64,000 nucleotides of DNA from Zymoseptoria tritici IPO323 (taxonomy: Eukaryota > Ascomycota > Dothideomycetes > Mycosphaerellales > Mycosphaerellaceae): NCBI RefSeq assembly GCF_000219625.1, contig NC_018215.1, positions 2,418,001-2,482,000 on the forward strand. The letters run 5' to 3'. Of this stretch, positions 21,843 through 30,858 are shown piece by piece; position 1 is the stretch's first letter; each line of letters starts with the position of its first letter. Position numbers and translations under genes: made by a program. The notes under the pieces were generated by a model. It searched no databases. It worked only from the letters and a program-made list of their open reading frames with translations, and was not told where the DNA came from.

Positions 21843-22987
21843 GAGTGAGATTGAGGGATGGAGCATTCTAAAAATTTGATGGGGTAAGGAGGAGTTTGGG
21901 AGCGAACGGGTGGCATGTTTGTACGATGATAGGAGCAGGAGTTTCGGGAATGGCATGGATTTGGGTGAGAGGAGGAGGAGGGGGAGTTTTGGGACCAAAG
22001 CAGTGGCCCGTGGCGGCGTCTTATCTGACAGATTCCCACACGCATGAGCATGAGATCATGTATTTCCGAGAAGGACAGAAAAAGTATAGGTTTATGATGC
22101 ATTTTCATGATGAGAGTCGAGGGATATGTGTTGGCGCTCGGTAGATAGCTGTTAGCATATGACTACCGCATCGAGTCGTGCCCGTTTTCAAGCCAAGCTC
22201 ATGTGCATTGTTCGGCGATGATGCATGAGATGCAGGTCCTCGAATAGTTCATGTACGTTCTGCGCGTTCAGGGGATGGCATGGGGTGTTGAGGGTGAATA
22301 TGCTCGACTGCAATGTCAGCTGCAAGCCCGAGGATTTCACCCACAGCATGAGGTGGCCAGCTCAGCTCGCGTCATTTATTCCGAGCTCAACAATCCTTCC
22401 GACCATCACATTTACTTAATGGACGACCTGAGCTGGACACCATCGGAAAAGAAAGCAAGCAAATCACATCTGCCGCTTGCTCGGAGAAACGTCAACTCGA
22501 AGGACAGGTCAAGATTTCACTGCCAATTGGATACGAGTTTTGAGGAGTACAACGTCGATTACCCTAAGGAGGAAACAATCCTACCGGAAAGCGACAACCC
22601 TAAGAACGAACGACCGGACAAAAGCAGCACGGCATCGCGGAGAAAGCATTTGATTTTGTTCGCTTGCTCAGAACAAAGGTGTAACTCGAGAATAGATCAG
22701 AAGAAGACACTGCCGAAAGGATACGAGTTTTGAGGAGCTCGTAGATAACCTTAGGGGAGAGCAACAACCCTAACGGAGAACGATAACCCTAACCGACAAC
22801 TTCCTCAACCACGACCATCCACTGGACCAGAAAGATTGCAACTCGAGCGCAGATTCCAGACACCATAGATACCATCCGGACGCAACTCTTGAGGCCCACA
22901 TCCGCAACCCCAACGAAACCACCAAACCTAAACAAAACCACCAGCCCTCCCAACCACTCCCTCAACACACATCCTTCCTCCCTCACC
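21843..22987. other. Intergenic with degenerate repeats
   Basis: 3' flank of the FarA-like gene, then a region of imperfect direct repeats carrying scattered CCCTAA hexamers (separate entry), then the pyrimidine-rich leader of the TENA-like gene. The ORF at 22251-22733 overlaps the repeats and was not accepted as a gene. Confidence 0.5.
22477..22880. repeat. Imperfect ~190-bp direct repeat with telomere-like CCCTAA motifs
   Basis: The 19-mer GGATACGAGTTTTGAGGAG occurs at 22529-22547 and again at 22719-22737. The flanks are related over more than 100 bp (both start with TTGCTC and contain AACTCGA). A shorter third copy starts near 22839. Between and after the copies, CCCTAA or TTAGGG occurs at least five times (e.g. 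ACCCTAAGG, AACCCTAACG, AACCCTAACC). Confidence 0.65.
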
Positions 22988-23791
22988 ATGCCCCCCTCCC
23001 TAACAACCCACCTCCTCTCCCTCACCCCATCCCACCTGCACACCGCAACAACCCACCCCTTCCTCCTCGCCGCCGCGACCTCCACCCTCCCCCCTTCAAT
23101 CCTCACAACCTGGCTCGCCCAAGACCGCCTCTACGCCCTCTCCTACCCCTCTTTCATCGGCTCCATCCTCTCCTCCTTGCCCCTTCCCTCCCACCCTTCC
23201 CGCTCTACGTCATTGGAGTGGAGGGTAGCGGACGTGTTGATCGATGCGTTGGCGAATATTAGGAGAGAGATCGGGATGTTCGAGGAGGTAGCGAGGCAGG
23301 AAGGATGGGAAGCGGAGGTGTGTGGCGGGGAAGTGGAGGAGGGCACGGCGACGAGATGTTATCGGGATTTGTTCGCGGGTGCGACGGGTGGTGCAAAAGG
23401 GTGGGTGGTGGGGTTGGTGGTGTTGTGGGCTACGGAGGAGTGTTATTTACGGGCGTGGAAGTTTGCCAAATCGCATTGCGTTGCGCAGAAGGGGGAAGGT
23501 GATGCTGGGCAGGATGTCATGGCCAGGGTCTTCATTCCCAATTGGAGCTCGGAGGAGTTCGAGGGGTTTGTGGGGCGGTTGAGGGGGTTGGTGGATGAAG
23601 TTGGAGTTGAGGAGGGAGGGTGGGTGTGGAGGGAGTGTGAGAGGGCTTGGAGGCAGGTTGTGTGGATTGAGAGTATTTTTTGGCCGGATGTGGAGGGGAG
23701 TGGTCAGACAGTGGGAGAGGAGGTGGGAGGGGAGGTGAAGGGTCAAGGAGAGATCGCAAAGGAGGGCACGAAGGCGGATTCCGTGCAATGA
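22988..23791 (+). CDS. TENA/THI-4-like (haem-oxygenase-like fold) protein
   Basis: Single exon, 267 residues from ATG 22988, which follows a C-rich leader; the frame is open upstream. The N-terminal part has the TENA-like arrangement HPFLLAAATSTLPPSILTTWLAQDRLY. It is followed by a helix with ANIRREIGMFEEVARQEGW and later LWATEECYLRAWKFAKSH, where a conserved glutamate and a Tyr/Trp cluster line the active site in the family. TENA/THI-4 proteins hydrolyse aminopyrimidines in thiamine salvage, but many fungal members have unknown roles, and the usual active-site cysteine is not obvious to me. The C-terminus is a charged, low-complexity Gly/Glu/Lys tail. The gene converges with the RBM25 gene (217 bp apart). 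Confidence 0.55.
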   Translation: MPPSLTTHLLSLTPSHLHTATTHPFLLAAATSTLPPSILTTWLAQDRLYALSYPSFIGSILSSLPLPSHPSRSTSLEWRVADVLIDALANIRREIGMFEEVARQEGWEAEVCGGEVEEGTATRCYRDLFAGATGGAKGWVVGLVVLWATEECYLRAWKFAKSHCVAQKGEGDAGQDVMARVFIPNWSSEEFEGFVGRLRGLVDEVGVEEGGWVWRECERAWRQVVWIESIFWPDVEGSGQTVGEEVGGEVKGQGEIAKEGTKADSVQ

Positions 23792-24008
23792 AGAATTGGG
23801 GCAATGTGTTTTTACAGCAACTCGGAGGAGCTCTGGAACGTCTGCAGCAAGACCAGAACGTCGAAAGGCGATCTCAGAGAGTATACTCACTGCACGGTTC
23901 GCTGCCTGATCAGCTCACATCGTATGCCTAGCCTTTTCATCTCCAACATGCCTTCCCTGCCACCATCCGCATAGTCGTCCATCGCTATCCTCGCCTTTGC
24001 CTATACTT

Positions 24009-26312
24009 TTACAACCCTCTGCTAGCACACTCTCCCCAGAACACCAACAAACGCCACAGCTTCTTCACCAACAGCGGCGCCTCATCCTCCAGAGGTCCCG
24101 TGAGCTCCTCCTCCATGACCTCCGGCTTCTTCTGATCCATGATACCCTGGATAATCTCATCCACAAGGAAGTCTTCCTGCACACCCAAGTAGTCCACGAT
24201 CTTCTTCTCGATGAACGGTTTGATCTGCTCATCCACAAGGCTGCGAGACAGAGACTTCCACTTGATCTGCTGAGCATACAGCGCCGTCGAATCTGTCGGG
24301 ATCTCCGTTGCGAGCTGCTGGCGCGCTTCGCCCTTTTCTTCTTCCGTGAGATCGGCGCCAGAGATGGGCACGGTAGAGGTGTCTTGCAGAGTCTTGAGTT
24401 CGAGACGCCTCGTACCTGCTGCCGCAGCATCTTCTTCGTCTTCGAGCAGACCTTCAATGTCTGCAAACGCACGCTTGATGGCCGGCTGCTGCTGTTTCGT
24501 CTTAGCTGCCGCTGCAGATCCCAAGCTAAATTTGAGACCTCCGAAACCTGCTGCTGGAGCTTGCTCGCGTTCAGCACCCTTGGTACCCAAATCGCTGCCC
24601 ATAGAGTCGAGGAAGCTATTCGCCTGGCCTTGAGCTTCCGCCTCATGTCGACGCTGATCAGCCTTCTCTCTCTCCTCCGCTCTCCGGTCGTGGTCGTCAT
24701 CTCGGCGTTCCGTATCGCGAGGTGCCTCGCGATTGCGAAGCCAAACGGAGCGATCCTTGTAGTACAATTCCTTCCGGATATCAGCTTGTTCGTCGTCGTT
24801 CCAATTTGCCAGCCGGGCGAGCATATCCTCTCGAGCTCGCGCAAAGTTCCTTTCCTCATCATCCTGGCGCTTGCGCTCGCGGTCGGCAGCCGCCCGGCGA
24901 GAGCGCTCTTTCGCCTGCCATTTTTGCACTTGACTTTCATGATGTGCGTCGAGTTCGGCGTTCTTCTTTGCCTCTCGTCTGCGCTCCAGCTCATCGTCTG
25001 ACTCCTCTGCATCGTCATCCTCGCGGTTGATAGATACATGAGTACCGGCGCCATTGGGTCCTACACCAGGAACGAACACCACACCGTTGACGTAGTCGCT
25101 TGGAAGCTGTGCGCCTCGGAAGCCCTTCGGACCAGATGGAGCACCTGACACACCATGTGTTCCACGAGGGCCGCTAGGAATTCGGCCGGCACCAGCGGAA
25201 GGTGGAGGAGACGCCTGCCGGTTCGCTCGAGCTGCAGCAGTCGCACGATTACGCTCGTTCTGCTCCATTTCTTCCTCGCGGCGGAGTCGTTCGATATCTC
25301 TTCGGTTGGACCGATCGCGGAAGTTCTTGATCTCTTCAGCAACAGTTGCGCGCATCTCCGCAGGGATGTCGGCCAGGTCGTCTTCGAGAGTGCTTGTTGG
25401 AATGTTTATGACTTCGGCTGAGTTCCCGTTGGTCTCTCCCATCACCACATCCCCATCATGATGTCCATTCACGCCGTTGACTGCAGCGCTCTTGGCTAGA
25501 GTTGCAATGACCGATCTGAGATCCTCTTTGCAGCCGTCGATTCGGAATTGTCGCGCATCGTCGTCCTCCTTTACACGACCTTTCCACTCTTCAATGTATT
25601 TCTTGCTAGCGTCGTCCACGACCAGCAGAAGCTTTGTCTTCTTGACCTCTTCCTCAGCGTCCTCATCCTTCTGTGCCGACCCATCCGCGTTGAAAAGAGG
25701 CACTTCGACATCTTGATAGATCTCGCTCGCCGCTTCCAGACTCTCCACATCTTCGTACTCCGCAAATCCAAACTTGCACCTCTTGTCGTCTGCGTCCCGT
25801 GCGCGTGTCCACCTTCGTAGCTTGCCCGCGCACCGCAGAATGGCCTCGAGCTGATCGTCATTCGGCGCGCCTTCAGTGAGACCACCGATGAAAACCGTGC
25901 GCGCAACCTCTTCTCGTGTGGGTGGTTGGAGAGCAAGCATATTGTCGCGAACCTGCTGTCTCTCGCGATCCAGATTTCTTGGACCACGATCGTTGTCCAT
26001 GCCGAGTCCCATTCTGCCCCGATTGCCCATGTTATCGTTGCCTCCTCGGTCGCCTCTTCCACCGCGATCGCCGCCATTTCTGTTGTCTGGAGGACCGCCA
26101 GCTCTTGGTCCATCAACACCCAAACGAATCACCGGAGCGTTGAAGTTGATGCCAGGCATGTTCGGCGCTTGGAATGGCGCAGACATGCCGCCGGGAGACT
26201 GTGAGGGCATGCCAGGAGCGACATTATCGAAGCCTGGCGGAGCGCCGAATCCAGGCGGCGCTCCTCCTGGTGGGAATTGGCCATACGAGCCCGGTGGGCC
26301 GTAGTACGCCAT
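24009..26312 (-). CDS. RNA-binding splicing factor, RBM25/Snu71-like (RRM + PWI)
   Basis: Single exon, 767 residues. Order of parts: a Gly/Pro-rich N-terminus (YGPPGSYGQFPPGG); a Gly/Arg/Asp-rich stretch; an RRM from about residue 137 (ARTVFIGGLTEGA, RNP2-like, and KFGFAEYEDVESLEAA, RNP1-like); a long charged coiled-coil middle rich in Arg/Glu/Asp; and a C-terminal PWI domain (KWKSLSRSLVDEQIKPFIEKKI, DYLGVQEDFLVDEI, LWRLLVFWGE). This RRM-RE/RD-PWI order is diagnostic of RBM25, the counterpart of yeast Snu71. It is a U1 snRNP-associated factor that influences 5' splice-site choice in the nucleus. The gene is head to head with the bS21m gene; the two starts are 270 bp apart. Confidence 0.92.
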   Translation of the reverse strand: MAYYGPPGSYGQFPPGGAPPGFGAPPGFDNVAPGMPSQSPGGMSAPFQAPNMPGINFNAPVIRLGVDGPRAGGPPDNRNGGDRGGRGDRGGNDNMGNRGRMGLGMDNDRGPRNLDRERQQVRDNMLALQPPTREEVARTVFIGGLTEGAPNDDQLEAILRCAGKLRRWTRARDADDKRCKFGFAEYEDVESLEAASEIYQDVEVPLFNADGSAQKDEDAEEEVKKTKLLLVVDDASKKYIEEWKGRVKEDDDARQFRIDGCKEDLRSVIATLAKSAAVNGVNGHHDGDVVMGETNGNSAEVINIPTSTLEDDLADIPAEMRATVAEEIKNFRDRSNRRDIERLRREEEMEQNERNRATAAARANRQASPPPSAGAGRIPSGPRGTHGVSGAPSGPKGFRGAQLPSDYVNGVVFVPGVGPNGAGTHVSINREDDDAEESDDELERRREAKKNAELDAHHESQVQKWQAKERSRRAAADRERKRQDDEERNFARAREDMLARLANWNDDEQADIRKELYYKDRSVWLRNREAPRDTERRDDDHDRRAEEREKADQRRHEAEAQGQANSFLDSMGSDLGTKGAEREQAPAAGFGGLKFSLGSAAAAKTKQQQPAIKRAFADIEGLLEDEEDAAAAGTRRLELKTLQDTSTVPISGADLTEEEKGEARQQLATEIPTDSTALYAQQIKWKSLSRSLVDEQIKPFIEKKIVDYLGVQEDFLVDEIIQGIMDQKKPEVMEEELTGPLEDEAPLLVKKLWRLLVFWGECASRGL

Positions 26313-26582
26313 GGTGGTGTTTCGTGTCGCGAATCAGAAGTGAAAGATGCTGTCAAGTGGTATGAGCGGATGCAATTCTCGTTGAACCCAGGGAGTATGG
26401 CGGGCGGCGGTTCAGTGTTTCCAGATGTTGCGTTTGCAGAAGTGTTGTGTCAAGACAGCAACCTTCTACTTTTGAAGCTTCGCGGCGGCCTTGGCGAAAA
26501 GTTGGCGTCTCTCCCGAGCGGAACTCCGCATCGCATCGACATTGGCCGGGTGCTTCACTTACTCGACCACATCATACATCAC

Positions 26583-27305
26583 ATGGAGGCCTCCTTCAGA
26601 TTACTGCCTTTACTGGCTCCGGCAGTGCGCCGACTCCCACAACTACCTACCAGAGCATCGCGCGTGGTGCAACATCTCCAGCAACCATGCCGAACCAGCA
26701 GCGTCCTCCCATCACGAGCCTTCACAACGGTTCCCGCGCGAAGAGCAGACGATCCCTCGACATCTCGATTTGACATGGACATTGCCGATTTGCTAGACGA
26801 TACCCTCAGCGGCAACAAATCGCCCGTTGCGAATCGAACATCCCGCACTCCCTCCTCAGGCACCGCCAAATCCAGCGACGCCATCCTCGCCAATCGCCCG
26901 CGCGAAGGGAACTCCTTCGACGTCTTCACCAGCGGCATGAGCTCAGCATACCCGTCTCCCCTGGCTTCGCAAGGTTCACAAATGGACAGGATGATTCCGT
27001 CATCACCTTTGGGACTCGCACCTTCAATGGACATTGTGGAACCCCCGATGAAGCTCAATTCAAGTACTGGACGACAGGTCAGGGTGGATCCGGAGAGGAG
27101 AATGGATGTTGGACGGGCGTTCAGATCACTGGAGATCTTGTGTGCGAGGAATAGCGTGAAGAGAGATTTTATGAGGCAAAGATTTCATGAACGGCCGGGT
27201 TTGAAGCGAAAGAGGCTGAAGAGTGAGAGGTGGAGGAAGAATTTCAAGGCGGGGTTCAAGGAGACGGTGCGGATGGTGATGAAGATGAAGAAGCAGGGAT
27301 GGTAG
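26583..27305 (+). CDS. mrp21: Mitochondrial small-subunit ribosomal protein bS21m
   Basis: Single exon, 240 residues from ATG 26583. The N-terminus is a mitochondrial targeting sequence: positively charged, Ser/Leu/Arg-rich, no acidic residues (RLLPLLAPAVRRLPQLPTRAS). A Ser/Pro-rich linker with low conservation follows. The last 60 residues are the bS21 domain: RRMDVGRAFRSLEILCARN, VKRDFMRQRFHERPGLKRKR and a basic helical end with FKETVRMVMKMKKQGW. The long N-terminal extension is usual in fungal Mrp21. It acts in the mitoribosome small subunit near the mRNA exit channel. The promoter is shared with the RBM25 gene. The frame is open upstream of the ATG, but that part is in the intergenic region. 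Confidence 0.88.
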   Translation: MEASFRLLPLLAPAVRRLPQLPTRASRVVQHLQQPCRTSSVLPSRAFTTVPARRADDPSTSRFDMDIADLLDDTLSGNKSPVANRTSRTPSSGTAKSSDAILANRPREGNSFDVFTSGMSSAYPSPLASQGSQMDRMIPSSPLGLAPSMDIVEPPMKLNSSTGRQVRVDPERRMDVGRAFRSLEILCARNSVKRDFMRQRFHERPGLKRKRLKSERWRKNFKAGFKETVRMVMKMKKQGW

Positions 27306-27500
27306 CGAGCAAGAGGAGGTAATGTGAATATACGAGATGCATACCGACATGTTCACAGCTGAGTGTTCGAGCGTGGATGGACGTACGATAACGAGGCTGG
27401 TCGTGAATGAGAGTTCTGTACATTACCCTCCAGTGTCTGTGCACAAGAGTGTCCTGTACGCATATCAGAGATACTGCTTCGACTCGACGACGCATGCCAA

Positions 27501-28521
27501 TCACTGTGCGGTCCTGTCTCTCCACCTAACGCTCCAATTGCCTTTCGCGAAGGAAGGCTCCACGACAATCCCATTCATCAACCCCTCAGCCTTCCTGATC
27601 TCCGTAGGTGGTAGCTCGACCCTTTCTTCTCCCTTCTTTCCCTTCTTGCCGCCCTTCTGCGGCACAGGATCCATTCGGGGCACTTCTAGACCAAACACGA
27701 TAGCCCTCCTCGCAGCTCTTTTGACCATCTCCCTCTCTTCTGCCCTTTTTGCCCCCTCTCTTCGCTTCTCAAGATCTAGTGGCGTCTCTTCGATCTTCTC
27801 GTTACGACTCCGTTCACCTCCCACGCTGAAGTTGACATCTGACTCCGTTTGAGGAGGCCTGACCCTGACGCCGCCTCCCGATGCGGCGCCATCATCGGAG
27901 AATCCAAAGTCGGAGTGATCGTCATGGTACTCGTCTTCCTCATCATCCTGGGAATCTGAGGTTTCCGAGTCGACCATATCGACGCTCTTCCATTCTTCTT
28001 TTGATGCTCCAATGGCTCGACTTTTGCGATTCTTCCTTCTACCGTGAGTTTTCTCAGGATCGAAGCGTGTGCCAAAGATAATTTCTTCGATTTCGCCACA
28101 CGTCACGATTAGTCGAGGGTCTCCTTTGACAACTCTGTCCCGAGCGGCTGTCTTTTCGAGGCCGCAATCTTCCTCGCCGTTGAGAAGGGAAGCAATGGTC
28201 CTCTCAATCTTGCGGTCTAGAGCTCCAGGTTTGCGGTTACGGCACCTGAGTACCAACGAATTAGCGAGGATGCCTCAATAACAGGATATCGAAACCGACC
28301 TATCACTACAATACTTGATTGGGTTGGCAGTTTGCTTTTTGCTGTTGACTTTCTTCGAATCTATGCGCGTTAGTCCTGCAAATCGCCTTCACAGTAAAAT
28401 TGGACTCACTCATCACCCTCCCACACGTATGGCAGTATGGCACATCATCTCCAGAAAGGTAAAGCGGCGCAGGTACTTTGCTGTTTGCGTTTGGTCGTGA
28501 CCAGCTGTCCATCCACGACAT
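27501..28521 (-). CDS. Conserved hypothetical protein with CxxC...CxxxC zinc-ribbon-like motif
   Basis: Three exons on the minus strand: 28410-28521, 28300-28360 and 27501-28245, with introns 28361-28409 (49 nt, CTAAC branch) and 28246-28299 (54 nt, CTAAT branch); 305 residues. Only the spliced product shows the motif VPYCHTCGRVMNSKK, then KYCSDRCRNRKPG. This gives two cysteine pairs (C-x2-C and C-x3-C) about 28 residues apart and is probably a small zinc-binding module. Behind it lies a predicted helical segment (IERTIASLLNGEE), then an acidic, Ser/Asp-rich stretch, a KRREGAKRAEERE helix and a basic GGKKGKKGEE patch. I recall similar uncharacterised proteins in Pezizomycotina. A nuclear or nucleolar location is plausible from composition only. 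The exact ATG (28521) is the first one after the last upstream stop that fits. Confidence 0.72.
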
Positions 28522-28926
28522 GGCTGAGAATGGCCGGAAGGTTTGAGATGATATTGATGCTCCGGTGGATAGAAATCTCAGAGATTTGGTCGTTGATGAT
28601 GCAGCTGCGATCAAACAACTTCGCACGAGCATGTAGGTGACACGAAGTATCGATTGTTACGTCATCGATCGTTGTCTTTGGGCTTGGATTTCCGCGATTT
28701 CACAACGTCGAAGAATTGGTGATCAGGGGCGAACGAATGCCTGTTTCAAGGCGAAATATTGTGTGTTGTGCGAATGTGGGAACAGGAGAAGAGAGAAGTG
28801 TCGTCGTCTTCACATTCCTCTCTCGGCCCCATCGTTCCCGAATATGAAACTCTAATTCAACCTGCCTCTTGCCTAGACTTGCTCCTTCCTCATCAGGCAA
28901 TGATGGCAAGTCGGACTAACCCCTGC
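28522..28926. other. Intergenic, nothing recognised
   Basis: Short region between the start of the zinc-ribbon gene and the stop of the lactonase-like gene. No ORF with features. Confidence 0.5.
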
Positions 28927-30144
28927 TCACGTCAATACAGGCCCTTGCAGCTCCCACTTCACTCTCGCTATCTTTCCATTTCCAGTAAGCCAAAGATCCT
29001 TTAACTCGTTCCCAGCCCAAACAAAGTTCTGAACCATAAAGTCCGTCTGAATCCTTAACACGAGCTGTCCATACGAATCAACCACATCGACACCACTCCC
29101 CGCGGCAATCACGACCATTCCATTCCGAGCTTCTCTCAACCCATCAGGTAGCCAGTCCTGCGAGAAGTAGAACGGTCTCCTGCAGCAGAGATTCGTTCCG
29201 TCGTCGACGACATCGAACTTGTACACCGTCCGTGGACCTTTCTGATTGACCGCCGGATTCTCAAGGGTGTGCGCTCCAGTATCGCCGATATAGGCATACT
29301 TGCCATCCGAGCTGAGTGCGATTCCATTCGGTACGGTCAGAGTGTCTTCGACCACCCGCACATTGCCGGTCTTCGGATCGAAACGATACGTCGAAGGTTT
29401 GAGGACAGGCGCTGTGTCCGAGGCGTGGAACAGGTAGCCATACTCCGTGTCGGTGAACCAGACGACTCCGTTGCTGTCCACTGTCAGATCGTCGAGGCTG
29501 TTGAAGTAGTAGCCGAAGAAGTTGTTGAGCAGAACTGTCGACTTGTTGGTATGTGGATCGAGGGTGACGATGCCGGGTCTCTGCTCGCCGCCGGGGGCGG
29601 TGGTGTTCCCAGCTGCTGTAGCCCAGTAGATGAGGCCGTTGTGGAAGGTACCGCCGTTGGGAATCAGCACAGGGGGATCGCTGGTAAAATCACTGATCGT
29701 GGGTGGCTCGCTGTTCAGATCGATAACGAGCTGACTGAGTGTAGCAGCAAGATCGTTGAGGAAGATCTTATTCAGGCTTGGAACATACACGGGCGCTTCG
29801 TGCGGAGTATTTGAAACGTTGAGCACGACTTCGTAGGTCGGGTTGTTGCCGAGGATGTCCAAGGCTCGTTCTTCGTCAAAGACAACGAAGTTCGCCGAGG
29901 AGACTAAGTCAAAAGACGGATCGTTTGGCACGGAAGTGTTCCCGAATTGAACTTCGGTGTCGTTGATGATCGGCTCGCGAGAGAAGTGATAAGGCATGAC
30001 GGAGGCATATCGTTCGACGCAGACCACGCGGGCTGACGATGGGCCACATTCTCTGACAAGTGGAAGCTGGACGCTTTCGGGGAGGAGCTGGGCCGAGCTC
30101 AGTGCCAGCGGGAGGGACACAGCCTGGAGCATTGACTTGAGCAT
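28927..30144 (-). CDS. Secreted SMP-30/gluconolactonase-like protein
   Basis: Single exon, 405 residues from ATG 30144 (MLKSMLQAVSLPLALSSA). The frame is open further upstream to 30351, but this ATG gives a clean signal peptide. The rest is a six-bladed beta-propeller of the SMP-30/gluconolaconase/LRE type. Recognisable parts are NGLIYWATAAGN, a DDLTVDSNGVVWFTDTEYGY repeat with metal-ligand-type Asp/Asn, VPNGIALSSDGKYAYIGDTG and a final DVVDSYGQLVLRI blade. Several N-x-S/T sequons and a cysteine pair support secretion. Family members hydrolyse sugar or aldonic lactones using Ca2+ or Zn2+. In fungi, similar secreted proteins are often uncharacterised. Confidence 0.85.
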   Translation of the reverse strand: MLKSMLQAVSLPLALSSAQLLPESVQLPLVRECGPSSARVVCVERYASVMPYHFSREPIINDTEVQFGNTSVPNDPSFDLVSSANFVVFDEERALDILGNNPTYEVVLNVSNTPHEAPVYVPSLNKIFLNDLAATLSQLVIDLNSEPPTISDFTSDPPVLIPNGGTFHNGLIYWATAAGNTTAPGGEQRPGIVTLDPHTNKSTVLLNNFFGYYFNSLDDLTVDSNGVVWFTDTEYGYLFHASDTAPVLKPSTYRFDPKTGNVRVVEDTLTVPNGIALSSDGKYAYIGDTGAHTLENPAVNQKGPRTVYKFDVVDDGTNLCCRRPFYFSQDWLPDGLREARNGMVVIAAGSGVDVVDSYGQLVLRIQTDFMVQNFVWAGNELKDLWLTGNGKIARVKWELQGPVLT

Positions 30145-30858
30145 GGCGGCGATGCTGTAAACAGCGCACGACTGAGGTCTGAGGTCGTCAAGCGGTGTTT
30201 GTGCTGGTGACAAATACACATGAGCGGGATCGCAGTCTGGACTGAAGACCATGGACGGCCTGTCGTTGCAGTGTACTGTGCCCTCCTTTCGGGTATTACA
30301 AGTCTTCTTCCTTCCGGTATCGCAGCGGTGACGATGTTTCCTGTTGACCACAAAAGGAAGAGTTGACCGCCTGAATCAACCCGGAAATAGGCTTCGACTT
30401 GATGCCAATTGTTTCAGGCATACTCCTGGGAGGCCGAGCCGATTGATCAATGCCCATGCTTTCAGACCAATGAGACCCTGCCACAAGGACGAACTGGTCG
30501 GGATGATGACTCGTCGTTCGCAGCGATCAATAACGCTGACCCTGCGCGTGTGATGAGAGTTTACCGCGGAATATATTGTTTGGGGTCCAGAACAAAAACA
30601 ACTCTGATGGAAGAGTGCTTGGAGAAAGATCTGGTATTTGACATTTCAGATTATGAAGATTGGACTATATAGGAAGTTCTGGGGTCGTATAGACAGTTCG
30701 CGAAAGCTCAGATTACTTTCGTCGTTGTTCCCTTTCTGTGATTCTCAAATCCACTTTCAACTCACTTCTCGTCCCGTTCGTCCAGTAACTGGGTGGTAAC
30801 AAACTGCAAACTAGAAGAACAAAACGCGCAAACATCAAGCGCTCGAGTCTGTCGATAT
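30145..30858. other. Intergenic, nothing recognised
   Basis: Promoter side of the lactonase-like gene and 3' flank of the tyrosinase gene. Small ORFs only. Confidence 0.5.

Noticed and set aside
22251..22733. 160-codon ORF across the degenerate repeat
   Set aside because: The repeat is conserved at the DNA level, not as protein, and the frame is not kept in the second copy.
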